Below, one piece after another: positions 35,202-46,482 of a stretch of DNA of 64,000 nucleotides. The stretch covers positions 4,278,001 to 4,342,000 of the forward strand of contig OZ176055.1 of assembly GCA_964247055.1 (NCBI GenBank), given 5' to 3'. The stretch is from Paragordius varius. Lineage: Eukaryota > Nematomorpha. Position 1 is the first letter of the stretch, and each line of letters starts with the position of its first letter. The notes under the pieces are model-generated. The model searched no databases. It worked only from the letters and a program-made list of their open reading frames with translations, and was not told the DNA's origin. Position numbers and translations under genes: made by a program.

Positions 35202-36418
35202 TAATGTTTAATAGATCTAATATCCTTTAAGCTTAATTCAACCGAATGCATATTTTCATACTGTAATAGTATTTATCTTGTTTAATACGATTTTATAAAC
35301 CAATATTTAACTTTTGGTAGTGGTATATATTTCCGTTTTTACTCCATAGGTTTTTTTTATAAGTTGGTATTCATAAAGTATCTGATATTTAAATCAATTT
35401 TTTCTCCTTTATGATAAATCTAACATTTATAGACCAATAAATTAAATTTTCATTAATCAATTTCTTAATTAAACAGTTTTTTCCCTTTAAGTCCTATTAA
35501 AATACCGCATTCGTTATCTTTAATCTATACAGTTGTTATTTGCTTTTATAATACATTTAAAATTCCGCATATAAATCTTTTTTCTTACTAGCAAATTAAC
35601 AGTAGCAAATGGTTAAAATTTAACAAACTTTTTAATGACTATTTTTAAAAATAATAAATGTGTAAAATCTAAAGACATTTAAAATAAAGTAAAAGATAAA
35701 AATGCTTATCTCTAAGTTACGCATGGAAGTTCAAGAGGGTCTACGTTGAGATTGGTCCTAGCAGTGAGACGAAACGTAAACTTTCCCCCCGTGCCTGTGT
35801 CAATCTTTCCTCCTATGCGACGACAGCGGCACGCCCCACAGCGCTCCTATCATTATGCTAAAAAGCAAAGGCATACAAATGGGGAGCCTAAGTGAGTGCA
35901 TATAGAGTGACACCTTAGACAAAGCGGTACACATCCCGCTAAGCTACAGGCTATCCGGAAAAGATCGTTACAATCAGCGTCATGCGGTCGCCCAACCAAT
36001 ACTGGCATGAAGTACATTCCCTGGTATCTGGGATATGATGCGTGTTTTTCAACATTTAAATTTAATTTTCCCGATGTTTACACCTGATTTACTGTGGAAA
36101 AAACGCGCTCAGTAGCAGCGTTCCTTCCAGGTAAAGATAGTGCAAATTCCACTTTTTTAAAATATTATTGTATGGAACATGGTTTGTTTCAAAATAAAAT
36201 ATTTTTAACCATTTCCTACTATATTTTTTTCTGTTGACCATAATTTAAGTTTTTCATTATTAATATATTACTAATGATACTTCAGAAAAAAGATAATTTT
36301 CTGAAAGATTATTTTTCGGGAAATTTTGAGAGATGCAGATGTAATCAAATGATTTTTAAACGCACAAATAAAACTCTGGTTTTACTGTTATTCAATAAAA
36401 ATGATCATATTCATTAAA
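35202..36418. other. Intergenic DNA with a second GC-richer island at about 35705-36045
   Basis: 35705-36045 is far richer in G/C than its surroundings and has no long open frame. On the - strand it contains GTAGCTTAGCGGGA, which fits a Pol III A box, but no B box follows at the right distance. It could be a SINE-like or foreign fragment. The remainder is A/T-rich with no feature. Confidence 0.4.
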
Positions 36419-36419
36419 T

Positions 36420-37770
36420 TACATTGTCCAGTCTTCCAAATAATCTTTACAGTTTGTATAAAACATTTTTATATGGTACAGGATATCTTGGCAATTTATT
36501 AAACTTTGTTTTTCTAAATTATTTATAATATGGCGGATGGTTAATGGTATAAAATTATTTTCTGACCTTTCTTGACATTGGAATTTTAGGTTACTAACTT
36601 CATTGGCTACTTCAATTGCCGAAATTTTGTCACCTTCAATCAATTTAATAACATTTTGAAAGAGAGAAGCTTGATTATTTAAAAACTTTAACCATATTTT
36701 TGAAGAATCACTTTCAAAAAAACTTTTCCAAAGTTGTAGGACATTTGTCCTGTATCAAAAATAGGATTTTAATGGATCATACATTTTTAAAATTCTTTCG
36801 ATAGCTGAGAGCTAACTAAGTTTTACAATATCCAAGCAGATATTGAAGTTCTGCATTTTCACCGAATTCCTTAAGCGTCTCAACGCGTAACGTGTATAAA
36901 TAAAAATATGAATATATTATAACAACTACATTTTTTACACCTAGGGGTAACAAATCGGCATCTGTTTGAATAGCGTTGTGTATTATATGCGCGGCACACC
37001 CAACGCCAATAATTTTTTGATTAATATTATCTGCTAATTTATGAAAAATAATTTTTGTTCCCCTCCTTGCTTTACCACCGAAGTTCGTATTGTGTTGTCA
37101 GCGCAATATACTTCAATTTTGTCTTTTAAATTAATTTTTCCAAGAATATCCATTATTGAAGTAAAAATTATGTCGAAATTTTCACCGGGTAGGGAAATAG
37201 ATTCTAAAATTTTAATTTTTACTCCGGTTTTTGAATCAAATCTTATTAAAGTGGGAAATAATTTTGTTTCCTTGTGATTCGATGCATCAGGGTATAGCGA
37301 TATGAAATTAATTTTCGGAAAATCTTTTTGTATTTCAGAAAATGACTGTAGCGAAAAGACATTGCACACAATGGCTTCAGCCTTTGTACGAGCACATGTA
37401 AATTTTTTATTGAATAAGGTACAAATAACCTGTGAGGTACAATCCATAGATCTAAAGGAATGATTGTGATTAACGGCGTGAAAAGATAAAACGCCTTCGG
37501 CTAGTGCCAAATTCTTTTACTCTCCAAAAGCGGTTTTTCGATAAAAATCGCTCCTTTTGAAGATGATGCCGCCATGTCTAAACATTTTTTATATTTCTGC
37601 GTTTTCATATGCTTTGTGATATCATGCTTGCAGCCATGTTCTAGAGTAAATTCCCCCTCGCATAAAGAATATATAACAAATGATTCATTCTTCGTTTTTC
37701 TCAAACTTTTTTTCGTTATCTTTCTGAGATTTCATTTTATAGTTTACGTTTTAAGACAATCATATTGAAA
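36420..37770 (-). pseudogene. hAT-like transposase relic with BED-type zinc finger
   Basis: The N-terminal part (about 37501-37704) reads C-EGEF...HGCKHDITKHMKTQKYKK, a BED-like zinc finger, then MAASSSKGAIF. It is followed in another frame by AEGVLSFHAVNHNHSFRSMD, LISLYPDASNH and CAAHIIHNAI-type sequence (37034-37510), typical of hAT/ZBED proteins. A C-terminal piece lies at 36419-36643. At least two frame changes and stops separate the parts. The related copy at 37914-38712 confirms that it is a repeat and not a host gene. Confidence 0.7.
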
Positions 37771-37913
37771 AAACCTTATAGATTTTTGCCGTAATAAGCT
37801 ATATATCCAAACGCCTATTGCTCTCTAATATATTAATTAATAGAAACATTGTAGTCTTTCTCAGAATAATTAAAACACAACATATGATTATTTTTTAATT
37901 GTATTTCTATATT

Positions 37914-38712
37914 AGGGTGACCAGTCCGATTTTTTACCATTTGTCCCGCTCCGCTATCACATAAATTTCAAATTAAACTGATTATTTTGCGCTTTTTTTA
38001 TTCGTACTGCTGATTGAAGAGTCAAATCAAGTCTATTTACGCTTCCCATAGAAAATTATAAAATGTAATATTATTTATATTGCCATAATTTATTTTAGAT
38101 TTTGAACAAAATGAGTACGAAAAGAGGATGTAAACTAACCGTTGATTAAATAAGTGAATTTCATTTTTAAAATAAAAAGGACTACATAGTTAAATGTCAT
38201 ACATGCAACGGCGAATTCAGTATTTTCCACGGCGGAAAAAAATGACAAAGCATTTTGAGACACAGAAAGAGATGTTATACTGCTGCTTCATCTTCCAAAA
38301 TGGAGATTTTTATCAATAAACAACTAATGGAGATGAAGAAAATAATTTCACAATAGCAGAAGGACTTATATCATTTCACGCTGTTAATCATAATTCCTTC
38401 AGATCTATGGATTGTAGATATTAATTTGTCTTTTTGATAATGTTGGCAGTAGGAGTAGGAAGCAAAGTGTATAATCATATGATATTAATTCGAAAAAAAT
38501 AATTTTTAATTTAAAAATAAATTTTTTTATAAAATTAGATTTTAAAGATAACTAATGATAAAAATTTAAACGAATAAAAAAAATAAATTTTTTATAAAAA
38601 ATTTAAATGTATTTATAATTTTTTTTTATATAATCGTGAAAAAGCGGGACATTTCAAAAACGTAGCGGGACGCGGAACAAAGTGTAAAAAAAACGGGACG
38701 TCTGGTCACCTT
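37914..38712 (+). mobile_element. hAT element, internally deleted, with BED-finger remnant
   Basis: Ends are AGGGTGACCAGTCCGATTTT and AAACGGGACGTCTGGTCACC, inverted with respect to each other. GGGTGACCAGAC...CCCG is a well-known hAT terminal type. Inside, from about 38111, reads MSTKRGC, then KCHTCNGEFSIFHGG (BED-like finger) and AASSSKMEIF, then AEGLISFHAVNHN-like sequence, matching the relic at 36420-37770. No exact 8-bp duplication is left. Confidence 0.68.
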
Positions 38713-38904
38713 ATTATAATAGGATACTTTAATTTCTATTTAAGCACATTTTGTACAGTTTTTTCAAACATTTCATTATTCACCCAGTTTGAATATGTAA
38801 TATTAGCCAAAATTATAAAATTAACAGATCAAAGGTTCCAATTACATCTAAAATCTAAATTATATACATAAAAAGCTACCAAAATATTATTTTTCCAAAT
38901 TTAT

Positions 38905-39090
38905 ATGTCAAGTGTGCCCTATACCACACTTGCAATATATTCAAGGTTTTCTTAATCATATGATTTTTTATCACCTCCTGTTCAAGTTTTCTTGCTTAAC
39001 TTAAGTGCCCTAATGTTAATTTTTATCACATGAAAGCAAGCAATGACTTGAAAAACTTGCAAGTAAAGTCAAAAAAGATTTTGTATCACC
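38905..39090 (-). repeat. CTTGACTTGC family repeat, inverted copy
   Basis: Reverse complement of the repeat at 18395-18575: GTCAAGTGTGCCCTATACCA on the left, TATCACATGAAAGCAAGCAA and GACTTGAAAAACTTGCAAG on the right. Confidence 0.6.
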
Positions 39091-39820
39091 CCACCCCTTG
39101 TTTAGAATTCTTCATATTTCGTTTTTCAAATAAACGCTAAAGGTTACTTTGTTATTAAAACATGAAGAGTTGATTTCAACATATAATTAGTTCAAATATG
39201 TTAAGAATCATTTTAAAATAATAATATGCTATATTGTATTAACATCTACCAATTATATATTGAACTTCTAACAAAATGAGTAGTATAAAATAATAGACAG
39301 TGTTAGGGGGAATGATATCATTAACTTAAAATTTTAGCTACCGGCTCAATATTTAAAAAAATCTATAATATTAAATAAGATACGTACCACTGAGTTTGAT
39401 TCAATAAATGCATATGGTATGATTGTTTATCCTTTGTGCCTTATTTCATAAATGTTGGCTGAAAATGATCAATATAATTTCCCGAAAAGTGGAATTGGCT
39501 GGTAAAAAAAGTTATCATAAGCAAAAGAGTTGACTTAAGTGTTTATTAATCATCGATCTTCAAGTGTAGACTTGCCGTCTTAAATAAACTTGCTCTTGCT
39601 ACGCTGGACTTAATATTTAGCCTTTATGAAAAATAATTGACCATGATCTCATATTTTTTTGATTTTTCGATATGGAGTAACTACACTAAAATGTAATTAT
39701 TTTTATAACACTCGTAAAGCTCAAAACCAATATCTGAATCATATTACGTTTATCTATCTCAAAAATATATTTTGTCAGGATATTTTTATGTCACTGACTT
39801 TGAATGCCATTGCCTTTTTA

Positions 39821-40280
39821 GGTAGTTTTATACCCTAGAACGATTTGAAATTAATCTTAAAAAATATTTTAGATGTTAAGCCGAATTGAATAATATTGCT
39901 TTCTTTAGTCTTATATAAATTTTTTTAAAAAAATGTATGATCGTAAAAACATCAGCTCAAACCTTTTCCGCTATTTTTTTCTATAAATTTTTTTAAATCG
40001 CTAAAAATGAGCATATAAATGTAAATTATGGTTAGAATGTAAATAATTAACCTAAAAAGCTTTTAAGCCACATTTTACCATCAACACTAATATTTGTTTA
40101 AATAACCCTTCGTTCAAATCGTGTTTTGGAGCTGTCCCAATTTTATACCCTAGAAGTCATAAACTGTAAAAAAATATGAGGCTATATATGAAAACTGAGT
40201 TTGAAAATTAAATTTTAATTAAAATAACTTTTAACTCTGTAGTTCATAAAAAAATCTAGCTCAGGGATATAAAACTACCC
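39821..40280. mobile_element. TIR element with 'GGTAGTTTTATACCCT' ends
   Basis: The left end GGTAGTTTTATACCCTAGA is mirrored by AGGGATATAAAACTACCC at about 40262-40280. An internal copy of TTTTATACCCTAGAAG lies at about 40140. The left part is related to 54285-54495. It is non-coding, with unclear target duplication. Confidence 0.55.
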
Positions 40281-40348
40281 CAAAATAGAAACTAAGACAG
40301 AAAAGTGAAAAAATGAATTTAATAATATTAATTACCATATGTAGCAAG

Positions 40349-40858
40349 TAGGGTTGTGCTGACCAAGTCATGATGACCAGGTCAGTGACTATTTATTTTT
40401 TGACCATGGTCATTTCAGCTGATTTTTGAAAAATTGCTGTGGAAGAAAAATAGTAAGTTATTTTTTAATATATTTTTAAAAAATATATATAATAATTAAA
40501 TTTGCTTATTTAAAAATTTAAAATGTTGAACATGCATCCTTAAAACATTAGCATTTAAGCATATCCAGTTATTTCAAAAAAGAAAACAATCCAATTTTTT
40601 ATAAAATATTCAATTATTCCATATATGTAAACTAATAAAATGAAAAACATTTTATAATTGGATATTTCAATGATCAAAGAAAGTGTATAAGAAACAGGAA
40701 AAATTTTATTTGAAATATCCAGTATTAAAAGCGAGGTATTTGAAAATTCAGAAGTAATTTCATAATCCAATATCGCATGGTATTTACTTAGGTAAATTGG
40801 TCATTCTGACCGGGTCTGACCGGACTTTTTTGAAAAAGCAGTTAAATGCACAACCCTG
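40349..40858. mobile_element. hAT MITE (TAGGGTTGTGC family)
   Basis: Ends are TAGGGTTGTGCTGACC and GCACAACCCTG. Flanks GTAGCAAG (40341-40348) and GTTGCAAG (40859-40866) differ at one of eight bases, an 8-bp duplication with one change. Subterminal GACC/GGTC words fold back. Non-coding interior. Confidence 0.72.
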
Positions 40859-40866
40859 GTTGCAAG

Positions 40867-41648
40867 CCATAATAATTAAATAGTGTCCCAATGCGTTTTT
40901 AGCGTTTCTTATCTGAGGAGATTTCCAAAATGTACATTGGATGAAAAGAATAGGATATTTTCTGGAATATCCTTCCACAAACATGCATTTTTGTGGACTA
41001 CTATTTTTAGATAATCTATATTTTTGCATTGGGGTAGTATTTGAGGGGATAATTTAAAAATATTTTTGGGGAACTAAGACAAAAGTTTTCACGTTTGAAA
41101 ACGAGTGGTCATATGGTTTTTCCGAAAATTATGTCAAGACAAACATTGTCCATTTTTATTAATACTGGCTATGATCTGTCATGCGTCTATCTTTGTCGAC
41201 AATTCCTTATTTTTCCTGAAATAAACAGAAAAAGTATAATCAATGAGTAAAATTAAAATTTCAAAAATTTATAACTTTGTGTATATATAATTTTTATTAT
41301 ATATAAGTAATATTAAAACAAATAAAGTTAGACATAAATATTGACGCATATTATATTGATTATCGAGTATTTTTTATGTTACTAATATAAAGGGCTAAAT
41401 GTGGTTGGGTTTACTAAATTGAGGTTTATTTTATATCTCATTCATATTGCGCAAAATTTGCAAATAATATTTAAATTATAGTGGAAGAAAATTTTTTATA
41501 CTTTGACAATTTTTTTATCCTTATATTTGTGAGATGTAGATGTCGTAACGGTCATATCAAGCTAGGTGTGATATCTTGAGAAAATTGCAACTGTCTAGGA
41601 GATTTTAACATAGCGGCCCTAATTAGATGCCAATTAAAAAAAGATATT
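40867..41648. other. Intergenic DNA without recognisable feature
   Basis: A/T-rich sequence between a hAT MITE and the Chapaev-like element. No exon, repeat family member or RNA gene recognised. Confidence 0.4.
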
Positions 41649-42092
41649 CACTGTGTGCAAAAAATATTTTTACATGAGATAGCTTATGACCAGTGTATTG
41701 ATTTGCCGTACAAATTTTTATTTGTTTACCACCTAGTTATTGAGAGAAAATCTATATTGGGAAAAAATTGAAAATAAAATTAAGGATAATTCAAAAATAA
41801 TGATAAAAGTTGAGATATTTTGGTTGATTATCATTTTAGGAGATATTTTCTAGATATAAATATCCTAAAATTATATAAATAGTATTTCTATAACAGATCA
41901 AAAGATGGCGTTTTTCATTTAAGACAGTTATATTAAAATAATTTTTTTAATTATTCACTAGCTAAACTCAATATTAACACTTCGATTCAAATTGATGTAT
42001 CTAAATAGCCCAGACTGTATTTAAGTTGATATTTTTAAAAACTACTGAATGAAACGGTCCCAATTTAACATTATGCCTCTATCCTAATTTAT

Positions 42093-43095
42093 ATATTCAT
42101 TAAAATGGAAAGTGGTGGCTTTGTGATCTGTTACCACCGGTAGACCCATTCAAATGCCAATGTCGAAAAAATATAATCATTAATAAATGCCCCGACAATA
42201 GCTTCGCCCTTTTTTGAATTAGGTCCCCAGTTCGGGCCCACCCCGTGTAAAAAACGGATTTTTTTAAAAACAGTAGTCCACAAAAATCGTGTCTATACAA
42301 TTTTCCTGAAAACGTGTTGGACCATTCGATTTCAAATATGATTTTTCTACTTATTCTCGATTGCGCCGAACATAGTCGGCTCGCTTTTTTAATTTAGGCC
42401 TCTTCCGCTCTCCCAGTAAAATTCCATTTTTTTAAAAATATTAAGTCCACAAAAATAATTTTTTGAATCTATTTTTTGCCCAAAGTATGAGACCGTAAAA
42501 ATTCAATAAGGATTCCAGGTATATCCTGTTAAAAGGCAAAAGTTTTAGTCAGGGGTTTCTTTGATGATAGCTGATCCGCTAAAAACTGACCCGTCACATC
42601 GAAATAGCGTGTCTTTGGGGCTAAGAAAATCTATCAGGCCATAGAGTACAATAGCTGCTTGAAATATTACCCGTAACAAGGCAAGAATTTAAGTAGTGCG
42701 GTTATTTAAATTAGCTGTTAATTAGGCCCATCATGCCCTGAAAATGCGCTATCATTGAACTATTATTTATTTTGAAGCCATTCTTCCAAAAACTAATGAG
42801 AGCATATGGACTCTGGGTAGGGGGCTACCCGCCTAAAACTGCGCCATCATATCAAAATTGCGTTGTTTAGGAAATTTTCAGAAAACTTATCAGGCCATAT
42901 AATTTTATAGGGTCTTGAAATATTACCCGTAACAAGGTAAAATATAGATCGTGCGGTTTTTTTAAATTAGCGGTTAAATAGGCCCTTGCGCCCTAAAATC
43001 GATACAGCATGCCTTTGGAACCAAATTTCAGAAAACCTATGAGACTTTGTAAATTATTTCAAAATTTCGTGCCGCATAATAAAATTGCTTATAAA
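42093..43095 (+). mobile_element. Non-autonomous Helitron, 3' end missing
   Basis: From TTAAAATGGAAAGTGGTGGC through GACAATAGCTTCGCCC and GGGCCCACCCCGTGTAA to CCGCATAATAAAATTGCTTA. The order is that of the copies at 46957-47634, 58162-58751 and 63452-64000. The terminal hairpin and CTAG seen in other copies are absent here. Confidence 0.6.
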
Positions 43096-43405
43096 TCAAA
43101 AATATATTATGCTCATTTCAAATATAATCGTCTATCTCAATATTCAAACGAAAACAATCATCACAAATAACATTGTAGTATCCTGCTTTTTCAATCTCAA
43201 ATGTTGTTTTAAGGAGTAGACAGTTATAAACAGACCATTGATATCATAAGAGTAACGTAGACTAGCAATAGCGAAATAAGAAATAGTTTCATAATTTAAA
43301 AATTATACGCTTTAACCGAGCTTTTCTGAGGTTTTTTTGTAATGATCAATCAGACTTTATTGATTTTAAACATATAATCGTATTAGTTTATTGATTTATT
43401 ATCTA

Positions 43406-43600
43406 CTAGCGTAAATATCGTGTTGTTACGCAGCACGAGGAAGTCCTTCGGACTTCTGGGAGGGGGGGGGCTATTTGAAAAAAGCGATCAATAAAATGCT
43501 CCATATATGTGGATTATTTCGAAACATTATTTAATAGCTATGATCATAAGATTTTCAAAACGGTGCATTAATACTAATATATTGTTTAGTGGTGTAAAGG
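43406..43600 (-). mobile_element. Helitron 3'-end fragment, inverted
   Basis: On the - strand the sequence runs through a hairpin built on GAAGTCCGAAGGACTTC, then GCGTAACAACACG, and ends TTTACGCTAG, which is the 3' terminus of the copies ending at 47634 and 58751. A run of G lies within it at about 43460. From about 43600 to 43980 the sequence is related to repeats at 45175-45790 but cannot be named. Confidence 0.6.
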
Positions 43601-45007
43601 CCCAAAATTGACGGCCAACGGAAAAAACCGCTATACTATAATTTTTACCTTTTTTGGGTAATATTTAAAGCCTTTATTGAACTCGTATGGCTTCTTAAGT
43701 TTTTTGAAAATTAGCTCCAAAGTCACGCCATTTTTGTATGGCGTCTCAGTTTTTAACCGATAGACACCTACCCATAGGCCTATATGGAAAAAGCGCTAAG
43801 TTATATTTTTTACTTTTATAGGGAAAATATTTGGAATCATCTTTGTGACCATAGTCTCATGGGTTATTTGAAAAAATACCTTAACACTAAATTATCGTTA
43901 TATGATGGCGTATTAGGGCATAAAGGTCCCAAATTAACGGCTAATAAAAAAGGCCTCACCTTAATTTTTATCTAGTATTAAATATTTTTGAATAAATTTT
44001 TTATTATATTTCGATTCATAAATGTTATATAAGTGCAAACTTTTGCCATGGTTTCGATTCCTTCCATATTTTTCAAAGTATTTATTTTAAACAGGCTTGT
44101 GGTATCTAACTACCCCAATTTGAATCGAAAGATTGAAATGAATGTGTTGTATCCAAGTGTTAAAATCTTAACATTCATATTTATTTCAGAAAAAAAACTT
44201 CTATATCAAAATAAAATCAAAAATATTGTTTCTTATTTTTTCATTTCTCTGTCATATGAGTGTATAAAAAATTTATACTGTTTTATTTTAAGTGGAATAT
44301 ATATAGTGTATGTTTTATGCAAAATAGGATTTAAAAGTAGTGGAAACTGAACCAAATATCCGTACATATCTCATAAAAATATTACTTTGTGTCAAAACAA
44401 ACCTGTTACAGGGATTTATAAGGATTGTGGTTGATACTGCTTTTTAATCCATTTTGCCTAATTTACATACTTTATAATTCCCACTCATGTAAGATTCCAA
44501 AATAAAACAGTATAAATTTTTTATACACCCATAAACCAGATAACAAAAAAATAAAAAAAATAAAAAATAATATTTTTTTAGTTTTATTTTGATATAGAAG
44601 TTTTTTTACTGAAAAAATATGAATGTTAAAATTTTAATAGTGAGTATAGCTAGTAAATAATTAAATAAAATTAATTTAATATAATTTCATAATTTTTTTT
44701 CTGACTATTAATGTGTTAAAAGAAAAACGCCATCTTTTGATCAAGGATTTTATAACCCCATTTATATAATTATAGGCTATTTATATATAGAAAATATATT
44801 TTAAATAATAATCAACCATAATATCTCAATTTTTATCATTATTTTTTGAATTATCCTTAATTTTGCCCAATTTCGATTTTCTCTCAATATTTCAAAAACT
44901 AAGTCGTAAAAAAATTAAAAAAATTTTTGCGGAAAATGAACACACTAGTCATAGTCTATCTCATGAAAAAATTTTGTTAAAAAAATCCTCCTTTTTTGCA
45001 CACAGTG

Positions 45008-46482
45008 TATTGACAAAAATTATTGCTTGATGGTAGACAAATCACTATGCAGGTATGTCCATAAACTGTGCAACGGTCGTTTTATTTAATCAGGTTTTAT
45101 TTATGTTCTAATTAAATAAGCTTTTAACTATATTTATTTTAAATGATAAATATTGTATCGATATGGTCTCATAGGCTTTCGGGAAGATGATTCAAAGACT
45201 ACATTTTAATAATAACGTAAGATTTAACAAATGGTGGCCCTATATGGGGTCAACATAAAAAGAGCTCAATTTAAATTGTTATTTAAAAATACATCAAAAC
45301 ATCTTTGATTTCATATAATCTCTTAAAACAAAAAATTTATTTTAAGTCATATTATTTTACATGTGATTTAACAGTGATCCTTTAACCACCTGCTTATGCT
45401 AACAGGACTTAACATTTGTTTTTAAGCAAAATAAACATTTATTTAATATTTATTATGGGTGTTTCAAAAATTCGATTTAAAGCCATGTTATTTTACATAG
45501 GATAGAGTCCTGCCCACAAGCCTAAAATTTGCCCTTGTACGGATAGCTCCCTGATTATACTTTATCATGTAATCCGAAAGGCGGCAAAGTCACATTGTTT
45601 TTACATGGTGGTTTATACATAACAGAAGGGAGAGATTAAATCCGTGACAAAAAAAGCGCTTAAGTAAAACATTTGCCTCTATACCGAAAATAATTATAAT
45701 CTTAATTTAATTTTTTTGGCATAGCTGTTTCAAAGATTGATCCAAAGCCACGTTATTATTACATGATGCATGATTTAGATAGTGGAGTTCTACCAGTGTG
45801 TTTTTTATGGCGCTTAATTATTTTTCCACTCGACCAGTGGTATTTTAACTGCGGCGTGCGGCTACATATGGCTCTGAATTATATTTTAATATACTAATTT
45901 AAATTAATATTGCAATGGGCCAAACAATTAAATATTTATCCAACAAAAATATATTTTCTTTCAATTTTTTTCCTATAAACCACTGCTTTATACTAATTGT
46001 TCCGACCGTTATTAAAAATGATAATTTGAGCGATAAATAAGCTTCAAAACCATGTTTTTTGGCAGCGCATTTAGTAGAAAGTAAACCTCGACCCAGTGGC
46101 TGATTTCAGAATTAGCGCTGGGCTAAAATAACCTTCTTATGGTGATATATAAACCACTGTTGAATTTATATAGTTTTAGAACTCAAGGAAATTTGAGACT
46201 TATTTTTTGCAAAAATCTTATTTTATCGGAAAGACTGCTCAATAGGGCTAATATTAAAAGGTAGGCCGACAATATTCGATACATTCGTAACAAAATAATT
46301 ATGGAATAAATCCTTTGTTTTTTCTGAAAAATTTACGAAAATATACGATTTTTTGGGCCAATCGTTCATTTACACGGGATGGATTTTGTGGGAACAGGGT
46401 CAAGAATAAATGGCGCATTTAAAAATAAATATATTTTATTTCTAGGTTGGCTGTAAACCACAAAGTTTTATTCAGGTTATGG
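45008..46482. other. Repeat-derived intergenic DNA with diverged internal units
   Basis: No gene seen. At about 45175, 45465, 45575 and 45720 related stretches recur, of the form TTTCAAA.ATTG..CCAAAGCCACGTTATT.TTACATG. A similar stretch lies at about 43690. They look like decayed copies of one unit, perhaps the interior of a larger Helitron. Confidence 0.35.

Larger units (their letters stand above)
41978..44159. mobile_element. TTAA MITE inserted in the Chapaev-like element and itself split
   Basis: TTAA at 41974-41977 and 44160-44163; left end CACTTCGATTCAAATTGATG, right end GTATCCAAGTG. Only the outer parts (about 41978-42090 and 43985-44159) are MITE sequence; they match the two halves of 20110-20682. 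The middle is Helitron-related DNA. Confidence 0.72.
41649..45007. mobile_element. Chapaev-like element with long inverted arms, interrupted by nested insertions
   Basis: Starts CACTGTGTGCAAAAAA and ends TTTTTTGCACACAGTG, with TATT on both sides (41645-41648 and 45008-45011). The arms (about 41649-41977 and 44700-45007) are inverted copies over some 300 bp, sharing TATGACCAGTG and AAAAGATGGCGTTTTTC-type words. It is the same family as 1482-2664. A TTAA MITE (41978-44159) sits in its left arm, and that MITE is itself split by Helitron sequence. Confidence 0.75.
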
